From positions 1 through 43,722 of the forward strand of contig JAVHYA010000045.1 of assembly GCA_031119395.1 (NCBI GenBank): DNA of 43,722 nt, given 5' to 3'. Origin of the DNA: Pseudomonadota bacterium. Lineage in GTDB: Bacteria; Pseudomonadota; Gammaproteobacteria; Burkholderiales; Burkholderiaceae_C. Numbering within the stretch: position 1 is the stretch's first letter; every line of letters starts with the position of its first letter. Positions 15,300-23,660 of this stretch are shown piece by piece. The notes under the pieces were generated by a model. The model did not search any database, was not told the origin of the DNA, and saw only the letters and a program-made list of their open reading frames with translations. The translations under genes and the position numbers were made by a program.

Positions 15300-16115
15300 A
15301 TGCCGATCGAACCCCTGCTCGTCCTCGAACTCGCCGTGCTGGGCGTGGGCACCGGCTTCCTGGCGGGCCTGCTGGGCATCGGCGGCGGCATGTTGATGGT
15401 GCCCTTCCTCACCATCATCCTGGGCAACCGCGGCGTGCCGGCCGACCTGGCCGTGAAGATGGCCATCGCCACATCGATGGCGACCATCATCTTCACCTCC
15501 ATCTCCAGCGTGCGCGCACACCACAAGCGCGGCGCCGTGCGCTGGGACATCGTGAAGCGCCTGGCGCCGGGCATCGTCATCGGCAGCCTGATCGGCAGCC
15601 TGGGCGTGTTCTCCCTGCTCAAGGGCACGGCGCTGGCCATCTTCTTCGCGCTCTTCGTGAGCTTCTCGGCCACGCAGATGTTCCTGGACAAGAAGCCCAA
15701 GCCGACGCGACAGATGCCGGGCACGGCGGGCCAGCTCGGCGCGGGCGGCGTGATCGGTTTCGTTTCGGGCCTGGTCGGCGCGGGCGGCGGCTTCATCAGC
15801 GTGCCCTTCATGACCTGGTGCAACGTCGCCATCCACAACGCGGTGGCCACCAGCGCCGCGCTGGGCTTCCCGATCGCGGTCGCCAACGTGGCGGGCTACA
15901 TCGCGGGCGGCTTCTCGCTGCAGGGCCTGCCGCCCGGCGCCTTCGGCTACATCTGGCTGCCGGCGCTGGTGGTGATCGCGGCGAGCAGCGTGCTCATGGC
16001 GCCGCTGGGCGCACGGGCGGCGCATGCGCTGCCGGTGGGCAGGCTCAAGCGCGTCTTCGCCAGCGTGCTGTACCTGCTCGCGGCCTACATGCTGTGGAAG
16101 GGCCTGCACGGCTGA
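15300..16115 (+). CDS. TSUP-family permease (TauE/SafE, sulfite or organosulfonate exporter type)
   Basis: 271-residue membrane protein with two homologous halves, each opened by the family motif: GFLAGLLGIGGGMLMVPFL (about 18–36) and GFVSGLVGAGGGFISVPFM (about 155–173). About eight hydrophobic segments. TSUP proteins move sulfite, sulfoacetate, thiosulfate or organic anions; the substrate cannot be named here. It starts 38 bp after the 6S terminator, in the place where ygfA often lies in gammaproteobacteria. Confidence 0.85.
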   Translation: MPIEPLLVLELAVLGVGTGFLAGLLGIGGGMLMVPFLTIILGNRGVPADLAVKMAIATSMATIIFTSISSVRAHHKRGAVRWDIVKRLAPGIVIGSLIGSLGVFSLLKGTALAIFFALFVSFSATQMFLDKKPKPTRQMPGTAGQLGAGGVIGFVSGLVGAGGGFISVPFMTWCNVAIHNAVATSAALGFPIAVANVAGYIAGGFSLQGLPPGAFGYIWLPALVVIAASSVLMAPLGARAAHALPVGRLKRVFASVLYLLAAYMLWKGLHG

Positions 16116-16137
16116 GCGGCCGCGCAGGCCTGCGCCG

Positions 16138-16749
16138 CTACGACGGCCGGCGCAATGGCCAGCCCGCCGTCGAGGCCCGCCAGCGCCGCAGCAGCAGCCG
16201 GCGCGCGAGGCGCCCGCGCGGCGCGGCCCATCGCTGCCCGAGCCACACGGCCATGAAGCGAAGGCCGTAGACCAGCACCGCCGCGACGCCGGCGCCGCCG
16301 AGGATGTCCATCGGGTAGTGCAGCCCGCCATGGACGCGCGCCCAGGCGGTCGCCAACCCCAGCGCCGCCATGGCCAGCGCCGCGGCGCCCATTCCGCGCA
16401 ACTGCCACAGGCCCAGCGCGGCCGCGAACATGACGGTGGCATGCGCGCTCGGGAAGGCGCCACGCCCACCATGTGCGATCCAGGGCGCGCTGTCGCCCGT
16501 GACGAAGGGCCGCGGCATGGCGATCGCGTCGGCCAGCGCATGGGCCACGGCCGCCGCCAGCGCCGCGAGCAGGCCGACTCCGCACACGCCGGCCCGCTGC
16601 GTGGGGCGCAGCCACCAGAGCACCAGCAGCATCAGGATGCCGATCGTGGCCCCATGCTCCGCCATCCAGCGCGCGGCGGGAATGAGCGGCGCATCGGTCC
16701 CATGGCCGGCGGCGAGGCGGCTGAACAGCCAGCGGTTCCAGTCGAACAT
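16138..16749 (-). CDS. PAP2-family membrane phosphatase (undecaprenyl-pyrophosphate phosphatase-like)
   Basis: 203 residues with five or six hydrophobic segments. Acid-phosphatase motifs: MPRP (Arg80) for C1, PSAH (100–103; the usual form is PSGH) for C2, and ARVHGGLHYPMDILGG with Arg138, His144 and Asp148 for C3. The C1 Lys seven residues before the RP is Ala. Likely dephosphorylates a lipid pyrophosphate at the periplasmic face, such as undecaprenyl-PP (BcrC-like). Convergent with the TSUP gene, 22 bp apart, with a perfect 14-bp palindrome (16122–16135) between them. C-terminal tail is Arg-rich. Confidence 0.85.
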   Translation of the reverse strand: MFDWNRWLFSRLAAGHGTDAPLIPAARWMAEHGATIGILMLLVLWWLRPTQRAGVCGVGLLAALAAAVAHALADAIAMPRPFVTGDSAPWIAHGGRGAFPSAHATVMFAAALGLWQLRGMGAAALAMAALGLATAWARVHGGLHYPMDILGGAGVAAVLVYGLRFMAVWLGQRWAAPRGRLARRLLLRRWRASTAGWPLRRPS

Positions 16750-16816
16750 GCGCGCAGGCTAGGCCGCGCAGATGTCGCGCCCATGAAAGCGCGGACGATC
16801 CGTCCTCTGGCGGCTC

Positions 16817-16876
16817 GGTGCCGAATCGGCCCTCAGCGCCCGCCCGGCCTGCGCGATCCGCTATCTTTTCGATAGC
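16817..16876 (-). repeat. 60-bp hairpin-headed repeat, copy B
   Basis: Minus strand starts GCTATCGAAAAGATAGC (16860–16876), a 6-bp-arm hairpin, then CGCGCAGGCCGGGCGGGCGC and GGCCGATTCGG. Intergenic, in the 136-bp gap between the SafE-like gene and the PAP2 gene. Confidence 0.8.
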
Positions 16877-16885
16877 ATCCCGGAC

Positions 16886-17578
16886 TCAGAGCACGCCGCA
16901 CCAGGCAAGGAACGCGGCGCCCGTGTCGTGCCACAGCGCCCAGGCGGAGGCCGCGACGAGCGCCAGCCCCGAGAGCCGCACGGCCACCTCGCCGCGGCCG
17001 CCGATCGCCGTGCCGTCGCGCGCAGCGGCCCAGCTGCGCAGGCCCAGCCAGGTGCCCCCCAGCAGCCACACCGCGCTGCCCGCCGCGAAGGCCGCCATGC
17101 ACAGCGCGCCGGCGGCCGCGTTGCCGGCCAGCGCGGCCACCACCAGCGCCGAATACAGCAGGCTGCACGGCAGCAGCGCCCACAGTGCGCCGATCAGCCA
17201 GGGCCACCGGTGTGCCGCTGCGGCGCGCCGCACGCGCGCCCAGGCGCCGCGCGCCAGGCCGTCGAGCCACGGCGGCTGCCGCGCCCGCCACAGCAGAACG
17301 GCGCCGAGCGCGAGTGCGGCCACGTGCAGCAGGGTCCAGAAGGGACGCAGCGCGGCGACCTGCGTGCCGAGCCAGCCCACCGCCTGCAGGCTGACCGCCG
17401 CGAGCGCGCCCAGCGCCGCGTAGCCGGCCACGCGCCCGACGTGGAACTGCCACAGCGCCCGGCGCGTGCCGCCAGCCGCCTGCACGACGCCAGCGCACGG
17501 CGCGCTGCACATGCCCAGGCAGTGCGCACCACCGGCCAGCCCCATCAGCCCACAGGTCATGGCCAGGGCGAAGTTCAC
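16886..17578 (-). CDS. SafE/DsbD-like membrane protein linked to cbb3 oxidase and haem genes
   Basis: 230-residue polytopic protein of the sulfite exporter TauE/SafE (DsbD_2-like) group. The first helix carries GGAHCLGMCSAPC, a Cys-bearing motif thought to bind or pass copper or thiols, and PCSLLYSALVVAAL lies in the second half. This family commonly sits between ccoGHIS and hemN and has been linked to cytochrome oxidase assembly; the exact role is unproven. Start is the GTG at 17578, 14 bp after the hemN stop with AGGG upstream; an internal ATG at 17545 is possible. Confidence 0.8.
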   Translation of the reverse strand: MNFALAMTCGLMGLAGGAHCLGMCSAPCAGVVQAAGGTRRALWQFHVGRVAGYAALGALAAVSLQAVGWLGTQVAALRPFWTLLHVAALALGAVLLWRARQPPWLDGLARGAWARVRRAAAAHRWPWLIGALWALLPCSLLYSALVVAALAGNAAAGALCMAAFAAGSAVWLLGGTWLGLRSWAAARDGTAIGGRGEVAVRLSGLALVAASAWALWHDTGAAFLAWCGVL

Positions 17579-17592
17579 GGGGGGCTTGCCCT

Positions 17593-19023
17593 TCAGATGA
17601 TGCGCGAGAAGCGGGTGCGCGTCCGGTCGGCCTGCAGGTGGCGGTCGAATACCATGGCCACGGCCCGCACGAAGAACCAGCCGGTCTCGGTCACCTCGAT
17701 CTCGCGGGCGCTCAGGCGAACGAGGCCGTCGGCCTGCAGCGCCTCGAGCGTCTCCAGCTCGGCCGCGAAGTAGCGCCGGAAGTCGACCAGGTAGGCGGCG
17801 TCGATGGTCTCGAAGTCCACCCGCCCCTGGCACATGAGGGCCATGATCACCGCACGGCGCAGCACGTCGTCGCGCGACAGGGCCAGCCCCCGCACCACCG
17901 GCAGCCGCCCCTGGTCGATCAGGTCGTAGTACTCGTCCAGCGTCTTGGCGTTCTGGCTGTAGCTGGCGCCCACCCGACCGATCGCCGACACGCCCAGGCC
18001 CACGATGTCGCAGTCGGGCTGCGTGCTGTAGCCCTGGAAGTTGCGGTGCAGGCGGCCCTGGCGCCGCGCGATGGCCAGCGAGTCCTCGGGCAGCGCGAAG
18101 TGGTCCATCCCGATGTAGCGGTAGCCCGCCTGCGTCAGGCGCTCGATGGCCTGCGACAGCATCTCCAGCTTGGCATCGGCCGACGGCAGCTCCTCGGCCG
18201 CGATGCGCCGCTGCGGCTTGAAGCGCTCGGGCAGGTGCGCGTAGGCGTACAGGGCGATGCGGTCCGGCCGCAGCTGCGCCACCTGGTCGAGCGTGCGCCG
18301 GAACGAGGACGGGCTCTGCCGCGGCAGGCCGTAGATCAGGTCGGTGTTGATGGAGCGAAAGCCCAGTTCCCGGGCCGCCTGCACCAGCGCGAAGACCTCG
18401 TGCGCCGGCTGGATGCGGTGCACCGCCTTCTGCACCTGCACATCGAAATCCTGCACCCCGAAGCTGATGCGGTTGAAGCCCAGCGTGGCCAGGTGGGCCA
18501 GGCGCCTGGCGTCCACGGTGCGCGGATCGACCTCGATCGACCATTCGCCGTCGGCCGTGAAGCTGAAGGAGCGACGCAGCATGGCGACCAGCGCGGTGAG
18601 CGCCGCATCGTCGAGGAAGGTGGGCGTCCCGCCCCCGAGGTGCAGCTGGCTGACCGAGGCGTTCGGCCCCAGGTGCGCCACCTGGAGCTCGACCTCGCGC
18701 GCCAGGTAGGCCAGGTAGTCCTGCCCCTTCTCGTGCCGCCGCGTGACGATCTTGTTGCAGGCGCAGTAGTAGCACAGCGCTTCGCAGAAGGGGATGTGCA
18801 CGTACAGCGACAGCGGCAGCCGTGCGGCCAGGCCGACCTGGCGCCGCTGCTCGAGCGCCTGGGCATAGTCCTCGGCGCCGAAGGCATCGACGAAGCGGTC
18901 GGCGGTGGGGTAGGAGGTGTAGCGCGGCCCGGGAACGTCGAAGCGGCGCAGCAGCGACGGCGGAACGGCACCGGCCCGGGCGACCGGGTCCGCCTCGGAG
19001 ATCGTGGACAGTGGCAATGTCAT
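17593..19023 (-). CDS. hemN: Oxygen-independent coproporphyrinogen III oxidase HemN
   Basis: 476-residue radical SAM enzyme that makes protoporphyrinogen IX without oxygen. The SAM cluster motif CEALCYYC is at residues 80–87, with an extra Cys at 89 (CACN) as in true HemN. LHLGGGTPTFL, SIEVDPRT, RISFGVQDFD, NTDLIYGLP and GLGVSAIGRVG follow in the usual order. N-terminal RYTSYPTAD (34–42) also marks true HemN rather than HemW. The ATG at 19023 is preferred; an FNR box lies 69–82 bp upstream, at the class II activation distance from a start near 19057. Confidence 0.96.
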   Translation of the reverse strand: MTLPLSTISEADPVARAGAVPPSLLRRFDVPGPRYTSYPTADRFVDAFGAEDYAQALEQRRQVGLAARLPLSLYVHIPFCEALCYYCACNKIVTRRHEKGQDYLAYLAREVELQVAHLGPNASVSQLHLGGGTPTFLDDAALTALVAMLRRSFSFTADGEWSIEVDPRTVDARRLAHLATLGFNRISFGVQDFDVQVQKAVHRIQPAHEVFALVQAARELGFRSINTDLIYGLPRQSPSSFRRTLDQVAQLRPDRIALYAYAHLPERFKPQRRIAAEELPSADAKLEMLSQAIERLTQAGYRYIGMDHFALPEDSLAIARRQGRLHRNFQGYSTQPDCDIVGLGVSAIGRVGASYSQNAKTLDEYYDLIDQGRLPVVRGLALSRDDVLRRAVIMALMCQGRVDFETIDAAYLVDFRRYFAAELETLEALQADGLVRLSAREIEVTETGWFFVRAVAMVFDRHLQADRTRTRFSRII

Positions 19024-19091
19024 GGCAAGGGGCACCGGCCCAGGTGGCGCGGCGCATCCTTGCACTGTGGCGGCAACCGGCACGGGCTTGC

Positions 19092-19105
19092 TTGACCTGG
19101 ATCAA
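19092..19105. promoter_or_regulatory. FNR box between hemN and fnr
   Basis: TTGACCTGGATCAA, one mismatch from the palindrome TTGAT-N4-ATCAA. Lies in the divergent hemN/fnr region and could activate hemN and autoregulate fnr. Confidence 0.85.
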
Positions 19106-19184
19106 ACCCGCGAGCAATAGCCCGCGCACAATGCATGGGCCCTCACCGCACCCCTGCCGGAAGGTGCATCAACCTGCCCTCCTC

Positions 19185-19910
19185 ATGACGCTCAACGCCG
19201 ACACGATCAAAGTCGCCTGCTCCAACTGCAACCTCCGGGAGCTGTGCATGCCCGTGGGCCTGCAACCGCAGGAACTCCAGCGCATCGACGACATCGTGGC
19301 CACGCGCCGCAAGGTCCGCCGCAAGGAAACCCTGTTCGCGAGCGGCGAGCGCTTCACCGCCCTCTACGCCATCCGCACCGGCGTGTTCAAGACCCAGGTC
19401 ACGGCCGAGGACGGCCGCGAGCAGGTCACCGGCTTCCAGATGGCCGGGGAGATCATGGGCCTGGACGGCATCGTGAACGACCACCACACCTGCGACGCCG
19501 TGGCGCTGGAGGATTCCGAGGTGTGCGTGATGCCCTTCGAGCGCATCGAGGAACTGTCGCGCGAGGTGACGGCCCTGCAGCGCCACGTGCACCAGATCAT
19601 GAGCCGCGAGATCGTGCGCGAACACGGCGTGATGCTGCTGCTGAGCAGCATGCGCGCCGAGGAGCGCCTCGCGGCCTTCCTGCTGAACCTGCTGCAGCGC
19701 CTGCATGCACGCGGCTTCTCGGCCTCCGAGCTGGTGCTGCGCATGACGCGCGAGGAAATCGGCAGCTACCTGGGCCTGAAGCTCGAGACCGTGAGCCGCA
19801 CGCTGTCCAAGTTCGCCGAGGACGGCCTGGTCGAAGTCAATCAGCGCCACGTGCGCATCCTCGACGCGGACGCCCTGCGCCGCATGGTCAATCCGACGGT
19901 GTGTGCGTGA
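19185..19910 (+). CDS. fnr: Oxygen-sensing transcription regulator FNR
   Basis: 241-residue Crp/Fnr protein. Cys12, Cys15, Cys21 (CSNCNLREL C spacing CX2CX5C) and Cys103 (DHHTCD) are positioned to hold the oxygen-labile 4Fe-4S cluster. The cAMP-fold domain contains QVTGFQMAGEIMGLDGI, and the C-terminal helix-turn-helix includes EIGSYLGLKLETVSRTLSKF with the E-SR contacts for TTGAT. Divergent from hemN. The ATG at 19185 gives the Cys spacing of the family; an ATG at 19131 is a possible longer start. Its 3' end overlaps the convergent gene by 23 nt. Confidence 0.95.
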   Translation: MTLNADTIKVACSNCNLRELCMPVGLQPQELQRIDDIVATRRKVRRKETLFASGERFTALYAIRTGVFKTQVTAEDGREQVTGFQMAGEIMGLDGIVNDHHTCDAVALEDSEVCVMPFERIEELSREVTALQRHVHQIMSREIVREHGVMLLLSSMRAEERLAAFLLNLLQRLHARGFSASELVLRMTREEIGSYLGLKLETVSRTLSKFAEDGLVEVNQRHVRILDADALRRMVNPTVCA

Positions 19911-20148
19911 GCCCCGGCTCCTGCGGCGGCGCCTTGATCAGCATCGCCGTCAGCGCGCTCGACGCCGCCGTGGCGGCCCAGAAGGCGAAGAAGCCCATCG
20001 CGTAGACCGCCTGTCGCGACACGGGGCCGCCGGCGACCGACCAGTGCAGGTCGCCCGGGTCCACCAGGCCGAACACCAGCATCTCGAGCGCGCAGGCCGC
20101 CAGGAACGACGGCCAGAGCACGCACAGGGCCCGCAGCATGCCCCTCAT
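19888..20148 (-). CDS. Small membrane protein, last gene of the cco operon (unknown function)
   Basis: 86 residues with two hydrophobic helices (about 5–28 and 46–70). Not recognised beyond its place at the end of cco operons in related bacteria. The ATG overlaps the fixH stop by ATGA (20145–20148), good evidence it is translated. Its last 23 nt overlap the fnr 3' end on the other strand. Confidence 0.7.
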   Translation of the reverse strand: MRGMLRALCVLWPSFLAACALEMLVFGLVDPGDLHWSVAGGPVSRQAVYAMGFFAFWAATAASSALTAMLIKAPPQEPGLTHTPSD

Positions 20149-20429
20149 CGCTGCTCCCCGCGCACGTGCGGCAGATCGTCCGCGGGCGTCATCGCATGGT
20201 TGCGGCCGGCCTGGGCCGGCAGCATGGCGGTGCCGGCGGACAGGGTGCGGTTGATCTCGATGCCGCGCCGGTAGTAGTCGGCCTCGACCACGGGGTCGGG
20301 CACGCGCATGGCCAGCCAGGCCGTGTACACGGCGGCCACCACCACGATGGCCGGCCCGCCGACGACCATCCACATGATCGGATGGCGCCACCAGCGCGCG
20401 TCGGGTGCAGGAAGGTTCCGGGTCGTCAT
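20145..20429 (-). CDS. ccoH: Cbb3 oxidase assembly protein CcoH/FixH-like
   Basis: 94-residue single-pass protein. One membrane helix (about 18–40, MWMVVGGPAIVVVAAVYTAW) is followed by DPVVEADYYRRGIEINRTLS (about 45–64), the recognisable FixH motif. Shorter than classic FixH, as usual in betaproteobacteria. It helps assemble or stabilise cbb3 oxidase. Sits 26 bp after ccoG and overlaps the next gene by ATGA. Confidence 0.85.
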   Translation of the reverse strand: MTTRNLPAPDARWWRHPIMWMVVGGPAIVVVAAVYTAWLAMRVPDPVVEADYYRRGIEINRTLSAGTAMLPAQAGRNHAMTPADDLPHVRGEQR

Positions 20430-20455
20430 GGGTCGTTCTCCTTCGGACAGGCGCA

Positions 20456-21895
20456 TCAGCGCGGCACCAGGAACACGGATTTCTCCGACACCTGCGCCCC
20501 GCCCTGTTCCTGCCGCACGTCGAAATAGATGGGGTGGGAACCCGGCGACGCGGTCCCATCCATGATCTGCAGCCGCACCGGCACCCAGCGGGACTCGGCC
20601 GGGCCGACCTCCACCGCGCCGTCACCAGCGAGGGCGAGGCCGTCGAGCCCGCGCGCCTCGATGCGGTAGCGCTGCGCCGATTCGGTCGCGTTCATCACCT
20701 GAAGGCGGTAGACGTTCTCCAGCCGGCCGCCTTCGACCAGCCTTGCCAGCGAGGCGCGGTCGCGCACCACGTCGACCTTGAGCGGCGTGCGTGTCACCAG
20801 GCTGGCCAGCAGGCCCGCCACCAGCAGGGTCAGCACGCCGGCATAGACCAGCACGCGCGGGCGGAACACGCGCCGCATCACCTGTGCCGGCGACCAGCGC
20901 CCGGCCAGGCCGTTCTGCGTGTCGTAGCGGATCAGGCCGCGCGGCAGGTGCACCTTGTCCATGACCGAGTTGCATGCATCCACGCACAGCCCGCAGCCGA
21001 TGCACTCGTACTGCAGGCCGTTGCGGATGTCGATGCCGGTCGGGCAGACCTGCACGCACAGCGCGCAGTCGATGCAGTCGCCCAGGCCGGCGGCCCGCGC
21101 GTCGGCGTCCTTGCGGCGCGGGCCGCGGCGCTCGCCGCGCTGCGCGTCGTAGCTCACGATCAGGGTGTCGCGGTCGAACATGGCGCTCTGGAAGCGCGCA
21201 TAGGGGCACATGTACTTGCACACCTGCTCGCGCATGAAGCCGGCGTTGCCGTAGGTGGCGAAGCCGTAGAAGAAGACCCAGAACACCTCCCACGAGCCCA
21301 TGCGCGTCTGCAGGAAGGCCAGGCCCAGTTCGCGGATCGGCGTGAAGTAGCCGACGAAGGTGAAGCCCGTCCAGGCCGCGATGGCGATCCATACCAGGTG
21401 CTTGAACCACTTCTTGACCAGCTTCTCCATCGACAGCCGGTCGCCGTCGAGGCGGATGCGGGCACTGCGGTTGCCCTCGATCTTCTGCTCGATCCACAGG
21501 AAGATCTCGGTGTAGACGGTCTGCGGGCAGCTGAAGCCGCACCACAGCCGCCCGGCCACGGCGGTGAAGAGGAACAGCGAGAGCGCCGAGATGACGAGCA
21601 GCCCGGCCAGGTAGATCAGGTCCTGCGGGTACAGCACCCAGCCGAAGAGGTAGAAGCGCCGCGCCGCCAGGTCGAACAGCACCGACTGGCGATGGCCCCA
21701 TTCGATCCACGGCAGGCCGTAGAACACCGCCTGCGTGAGGAACACCATCGCCCAGCGCCAGCGGGCGAAGCGGCCGTCGATGGTGCGCGGGTAGACCTTC
21801 TTCGAGGCGGCGTAGAGCGCCCCGCCGTCCGCCGCGATGGGAATCACCCGTGCGGCCGGACCTGCCGGGGCCGCCACGTCATCGACACGGTCCAT
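20456..21895 (-). CDS. ccoG: Cbb3 oxidase accessory iron-sulfur protein CcoG/FixG/RdxA
   Basis: 479-residue membrane ferredoxin thought to reduce copper for CuB insertion. N-terminal helices are followed by RLWCGFSCPQTVYTE, YMCPYARFQ, then two ferredoxin-type clusters CIDCALCVQVCP and CIGCGLCVDACN around residues 265–300. A further helix (about 345–365) precedes an Ig-like periplasmic domain ending VFLVPR. Follows ccoP by 6 bp. Confidence 0.95.
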   Translation of the reverse strand: MDRVDDVAAPAGPAARVIPIAADGGALYAASKKVYPRTIDGRFARWRWAMVFLTQAVFYGLPWIEWGHRQSVLFDLAARRFYLFGWVLYPQDLIYLAGLLVISALSLFLFTAVAGRLWCGFSCPQTVYTEIFLWIEQKIEGNRSARIRLDGDRLSMEKLVKKWFKHLVWIAIAAWTGFTFVGYFTPIRELGLAFLQTRMGSWEVFWVFFYGFATYGNAGFMREQVCKYMCPYARFQSAMFDRDTLIVSYDAQRGERRGPRRKDADARAAGLGDCIDCALCVQVCPTGIDIRNGLQYECIGCGLCVDACNSVMDKVHLPRGLIRYDTQNGLAGRWSPAQVMRRVFRPRVLVYAGVLTLLVAGLLASLVTRTPLKVDVVRDRASLARLVEGGRLENVYRLQVMNATESAQRYRIEARGLDGLALAGDGAVEVGPAESRWVPVRLQIMDGTASPGSHPIYFDVRQEQGGAQVSEKSVFLVPR

Positions 21896-21901
21896 GGCGC
21901 C

Positions 21902-22816
21902 TCAGCGGGCCGCACCGGGGCCGTTCGACAGGCCCCAGACGTAGGAGGCGAGCACCTGGATCTGCGCGTCGGTCAGCCGGCCCTCCTGCGCCGGCATCTC
22001 GCCATGGCGGCCCTGCGTGATGGCCGTGATGATGGCCGCCTCTCCGTAGCCGTGCAGCCAGATGTTGTCCGACAGCCGCGGTGCGCCGAGTGCCTGGTTC
22101 CCCACGCCGCCGATGCCGTGGCAGGCCGCGCAGGCGGTGAAATGGGCCTTGCCCAGGCCGGCACGCACCGAGTCGTGCGGGCTGCCCGACAGGCTCAGCA
22201 CGTAGTTCGCGAGGTTCTTGACGTCGTCTGCGCTGCCGACGGCCGCCGCCATGGGGGGCATGACCCCCGCACGCCCCTTGGTGATGGTCTCGACGATCTT
22301 GTCGGGCGTGCCGCCGTAGAGCCAGTCGTTGTCGGTGAGATTGGGAAAGCCCTTGCTGCCGCGCGCGTCCGAGCCGTGGCATTGGGCGCAGTTGTTCATG
22401 AACAGCCGCTCGCCGATGGCATGTGCCGCCGGGTCGGCCGCCATCTTCTCGGTGCTCATGGACGCGAAGCGGCCGTAGACCGGCGCCAGGTCGGCCTCGG
22501 CCTTCTTCATCTCGTCGGCGTACTCGCCGGCCGAGGTCCATCCCAGCTGCCCGGCCATGCGGCCCAGGCCCGGGTAGAACGCCAGATAGGCGAAGGCGAA
22601 CACGATGGTGATGACGAACAGGCCCACCCACCACAGCGGCAGCGGGTTGTTGGCCTCGCGCAGATCCTCGTCCCAGACGTGGCCTGTCGTGTTGTCGCCG
22701 TCGGCGACGACGCGCTTGCGCGCCGTGAGCCACAGCAGCAGCAGGCAGCCGACGATGCTCAGGATCGAGGCAGCCGCCACGTAGTGGGACCAGAAGTTGC
22801 TGACGAAGTCGCTCAT
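21902..22816 (-). CDS. ccoP: Cbb3 cytochrome c oxidase subunit III CcoP (dihaem)
   Basis: 304 residues. Two N-terminal helices (about 10–30 and 61–81), the motif NNPLPLWWVGLF, and two c-type haem sites: CAQCH (143–147) and CAACH (229–233), each followed by Met ligands (MPPM and GEMPAQ). Electron entry subunit of the high-affinity cbb3 oxidase. The ATG is at 22816; earlier in-frame codons would overlap ccoQ. Confidence 0.97.
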   Translation of the reverse strand: MSDFVSNFWSHYVAAASILSIVGCLLLLWLTARKRVVADGDNTTGHVWDEDLREANNPLPLWWVGLFVITIVFAFAYLAFYPGLGRMAGQLGWTSAGEYADEMKKAEADLAPVYGRFASMSTEKMAADPAAHAIGERLFMNNCAQCHGSDARGSKGFPNLTDNDWLYGGTPDKIVETITKGRAGVMPPMAAAVGSADDVKNLANYVLSLSGSPHDSVRAGLGKAHFTACAACHGIGGVGNQALGAPRLSDNIWLHGYGEAAIITAITQGRHGEMPAQEGRLTDAQIQVLASYVWGLSNGPGAAR

Positions 22817-22850
22817 GGCTTGGCTCTGCGGATGGGGGAAGTGCGCGTTC

Positions 22851-22988
22851 TCAGTCCTGCTCGAAAGGCAGCCGGGCGGCTTCCTCGAAGCGGGCGCGGT
22901 TGCTGCGCGCATAGGCCCAGCAGACGATGCCGACGAAGAGCAGGAAGCACACGACGGTCGCGGCTTCGCGCAGGAGGGTGAGGTTCAT
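22851..22988 (-). CDS. ccoQ: Cbb3 oxidase small subunit CcoQ
   Basis: 45 residues, one membrane helix (about 10–26, ATVVCFLLFVGIVCWAY), then AYARSNRARFEEAARLPF, matching CcoQ/FixQ. It lies between ccoO and ccoP, as expected; small size makes it easy to miss. Confidence 0.9.
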   Translation of the reverse strand: MNLTLLREAATVVCFLLFVGIVCWAYARSNRARFEEAARLPFEQD

Positions 22989-23009
22989 GGGGTGCTCCCG
23001 GTCCAGGCT

Positions 23010-23639
23010 TCACTTGAGGCTGCGGCCGAGCGACTGCAGGTAGGCCACGAGGGCGTCCATCTCGGTCTTGCCGCCGACATCGGCTGCGGCGGTGCCGATC
23101 TCCTCGTCGGTGTAGGGCACGCCGACGCGGCGCAGCGCCCGCATGTGCGCCGGCATGGCCGCGGCGTCCACCGGTGTCTTCTCGAGCCAGCGGTAGGCCG
23201 GCATGTTCGATTCCGGCACCACGTCGCGCGGGTTGTTCAGGTGCACGCGGTGCCACTCGTCGCTGTACTTGCCACCCACGCGGTGCAGGTCGGGCCCGGT
23301 GCGCTTGCTGCCCCACTGGAAGGGATGGTCGTAGACGAACTCCCCCGCCACCGAGTAGTGGCCGTAGCGCAGCGTCTCGGCGCGGAAGGGACGGATCATC
23401 TGCGAGTGGCAGTTGTAGCAACCTTCGCGCAGGTAGACGTCGCGGCCCGCGAGCTGCAGCGCGGTGTACGGCTTCAGGCCGGCGATGGGCTCGGTGGTCG
23501 ACTTCTGGAAGAACAGCGGCACGATCTCCACCAGGCCGCCCACGGCGACCACCAGCAGGATCAGCACGATCATCAGGAAGTTGTTGGTCTCGACCTTCTC
23601 GTGCGAGAAGCCGGTCTTTTCGGTGTTGGTGGTGCTCAT
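23010..23639 (-). CDS. ccoO: Cbb3 cytochrome c oxidase subunit II CcoO (monohaem)
   Basis: 209 residues. One N-terminal helix (about 22–42), haem site CYNCH (74–78) in [15 protein letters not shown], and [19 protein letters not shown], all diagnostic. It carries electrons from CcoP to CcoN. Starts 21 bp after ccoN. Confidence 0.97.
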   Translation of the reverse strand: MSTTNTEKTGFSHEKVETNNFLMIVLILLVVAVGGLVEIVPLFFQKSTTEPIAGLKPYTALQLAGRDVYLREGCYNCHSQMIRPFRAETLRYGHYSVAGEFVYDHPFQWGSKRTGPDLHRVGGKYSDEWHRVHLNNPRDVVPESNMPAYRWLEKTPVDAAAMPAHMRALRRVGVPYTDEEIGTAAADVGGKTEMDALVAYLQSLGRSLK

Positions 23640-23660
23640 GGTGTCAGCGGCGTCGGGCCG

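Noticed and set aside
16122-16135. Bidirectional terminator between the TSUP and PAP2 genes
   Set aside because: The 14-bp GCGCAGGCCTGCGC palindrome has no loop and no T-tract; too weak to call.
19131-19187. Longer FNR start at 19131
   Set aside because: The added residues are Pro/His-rich and not family-like, and the start would lie before the transcription start expected from the FNR box; the 19185 ATG gives normal Cys spacing.
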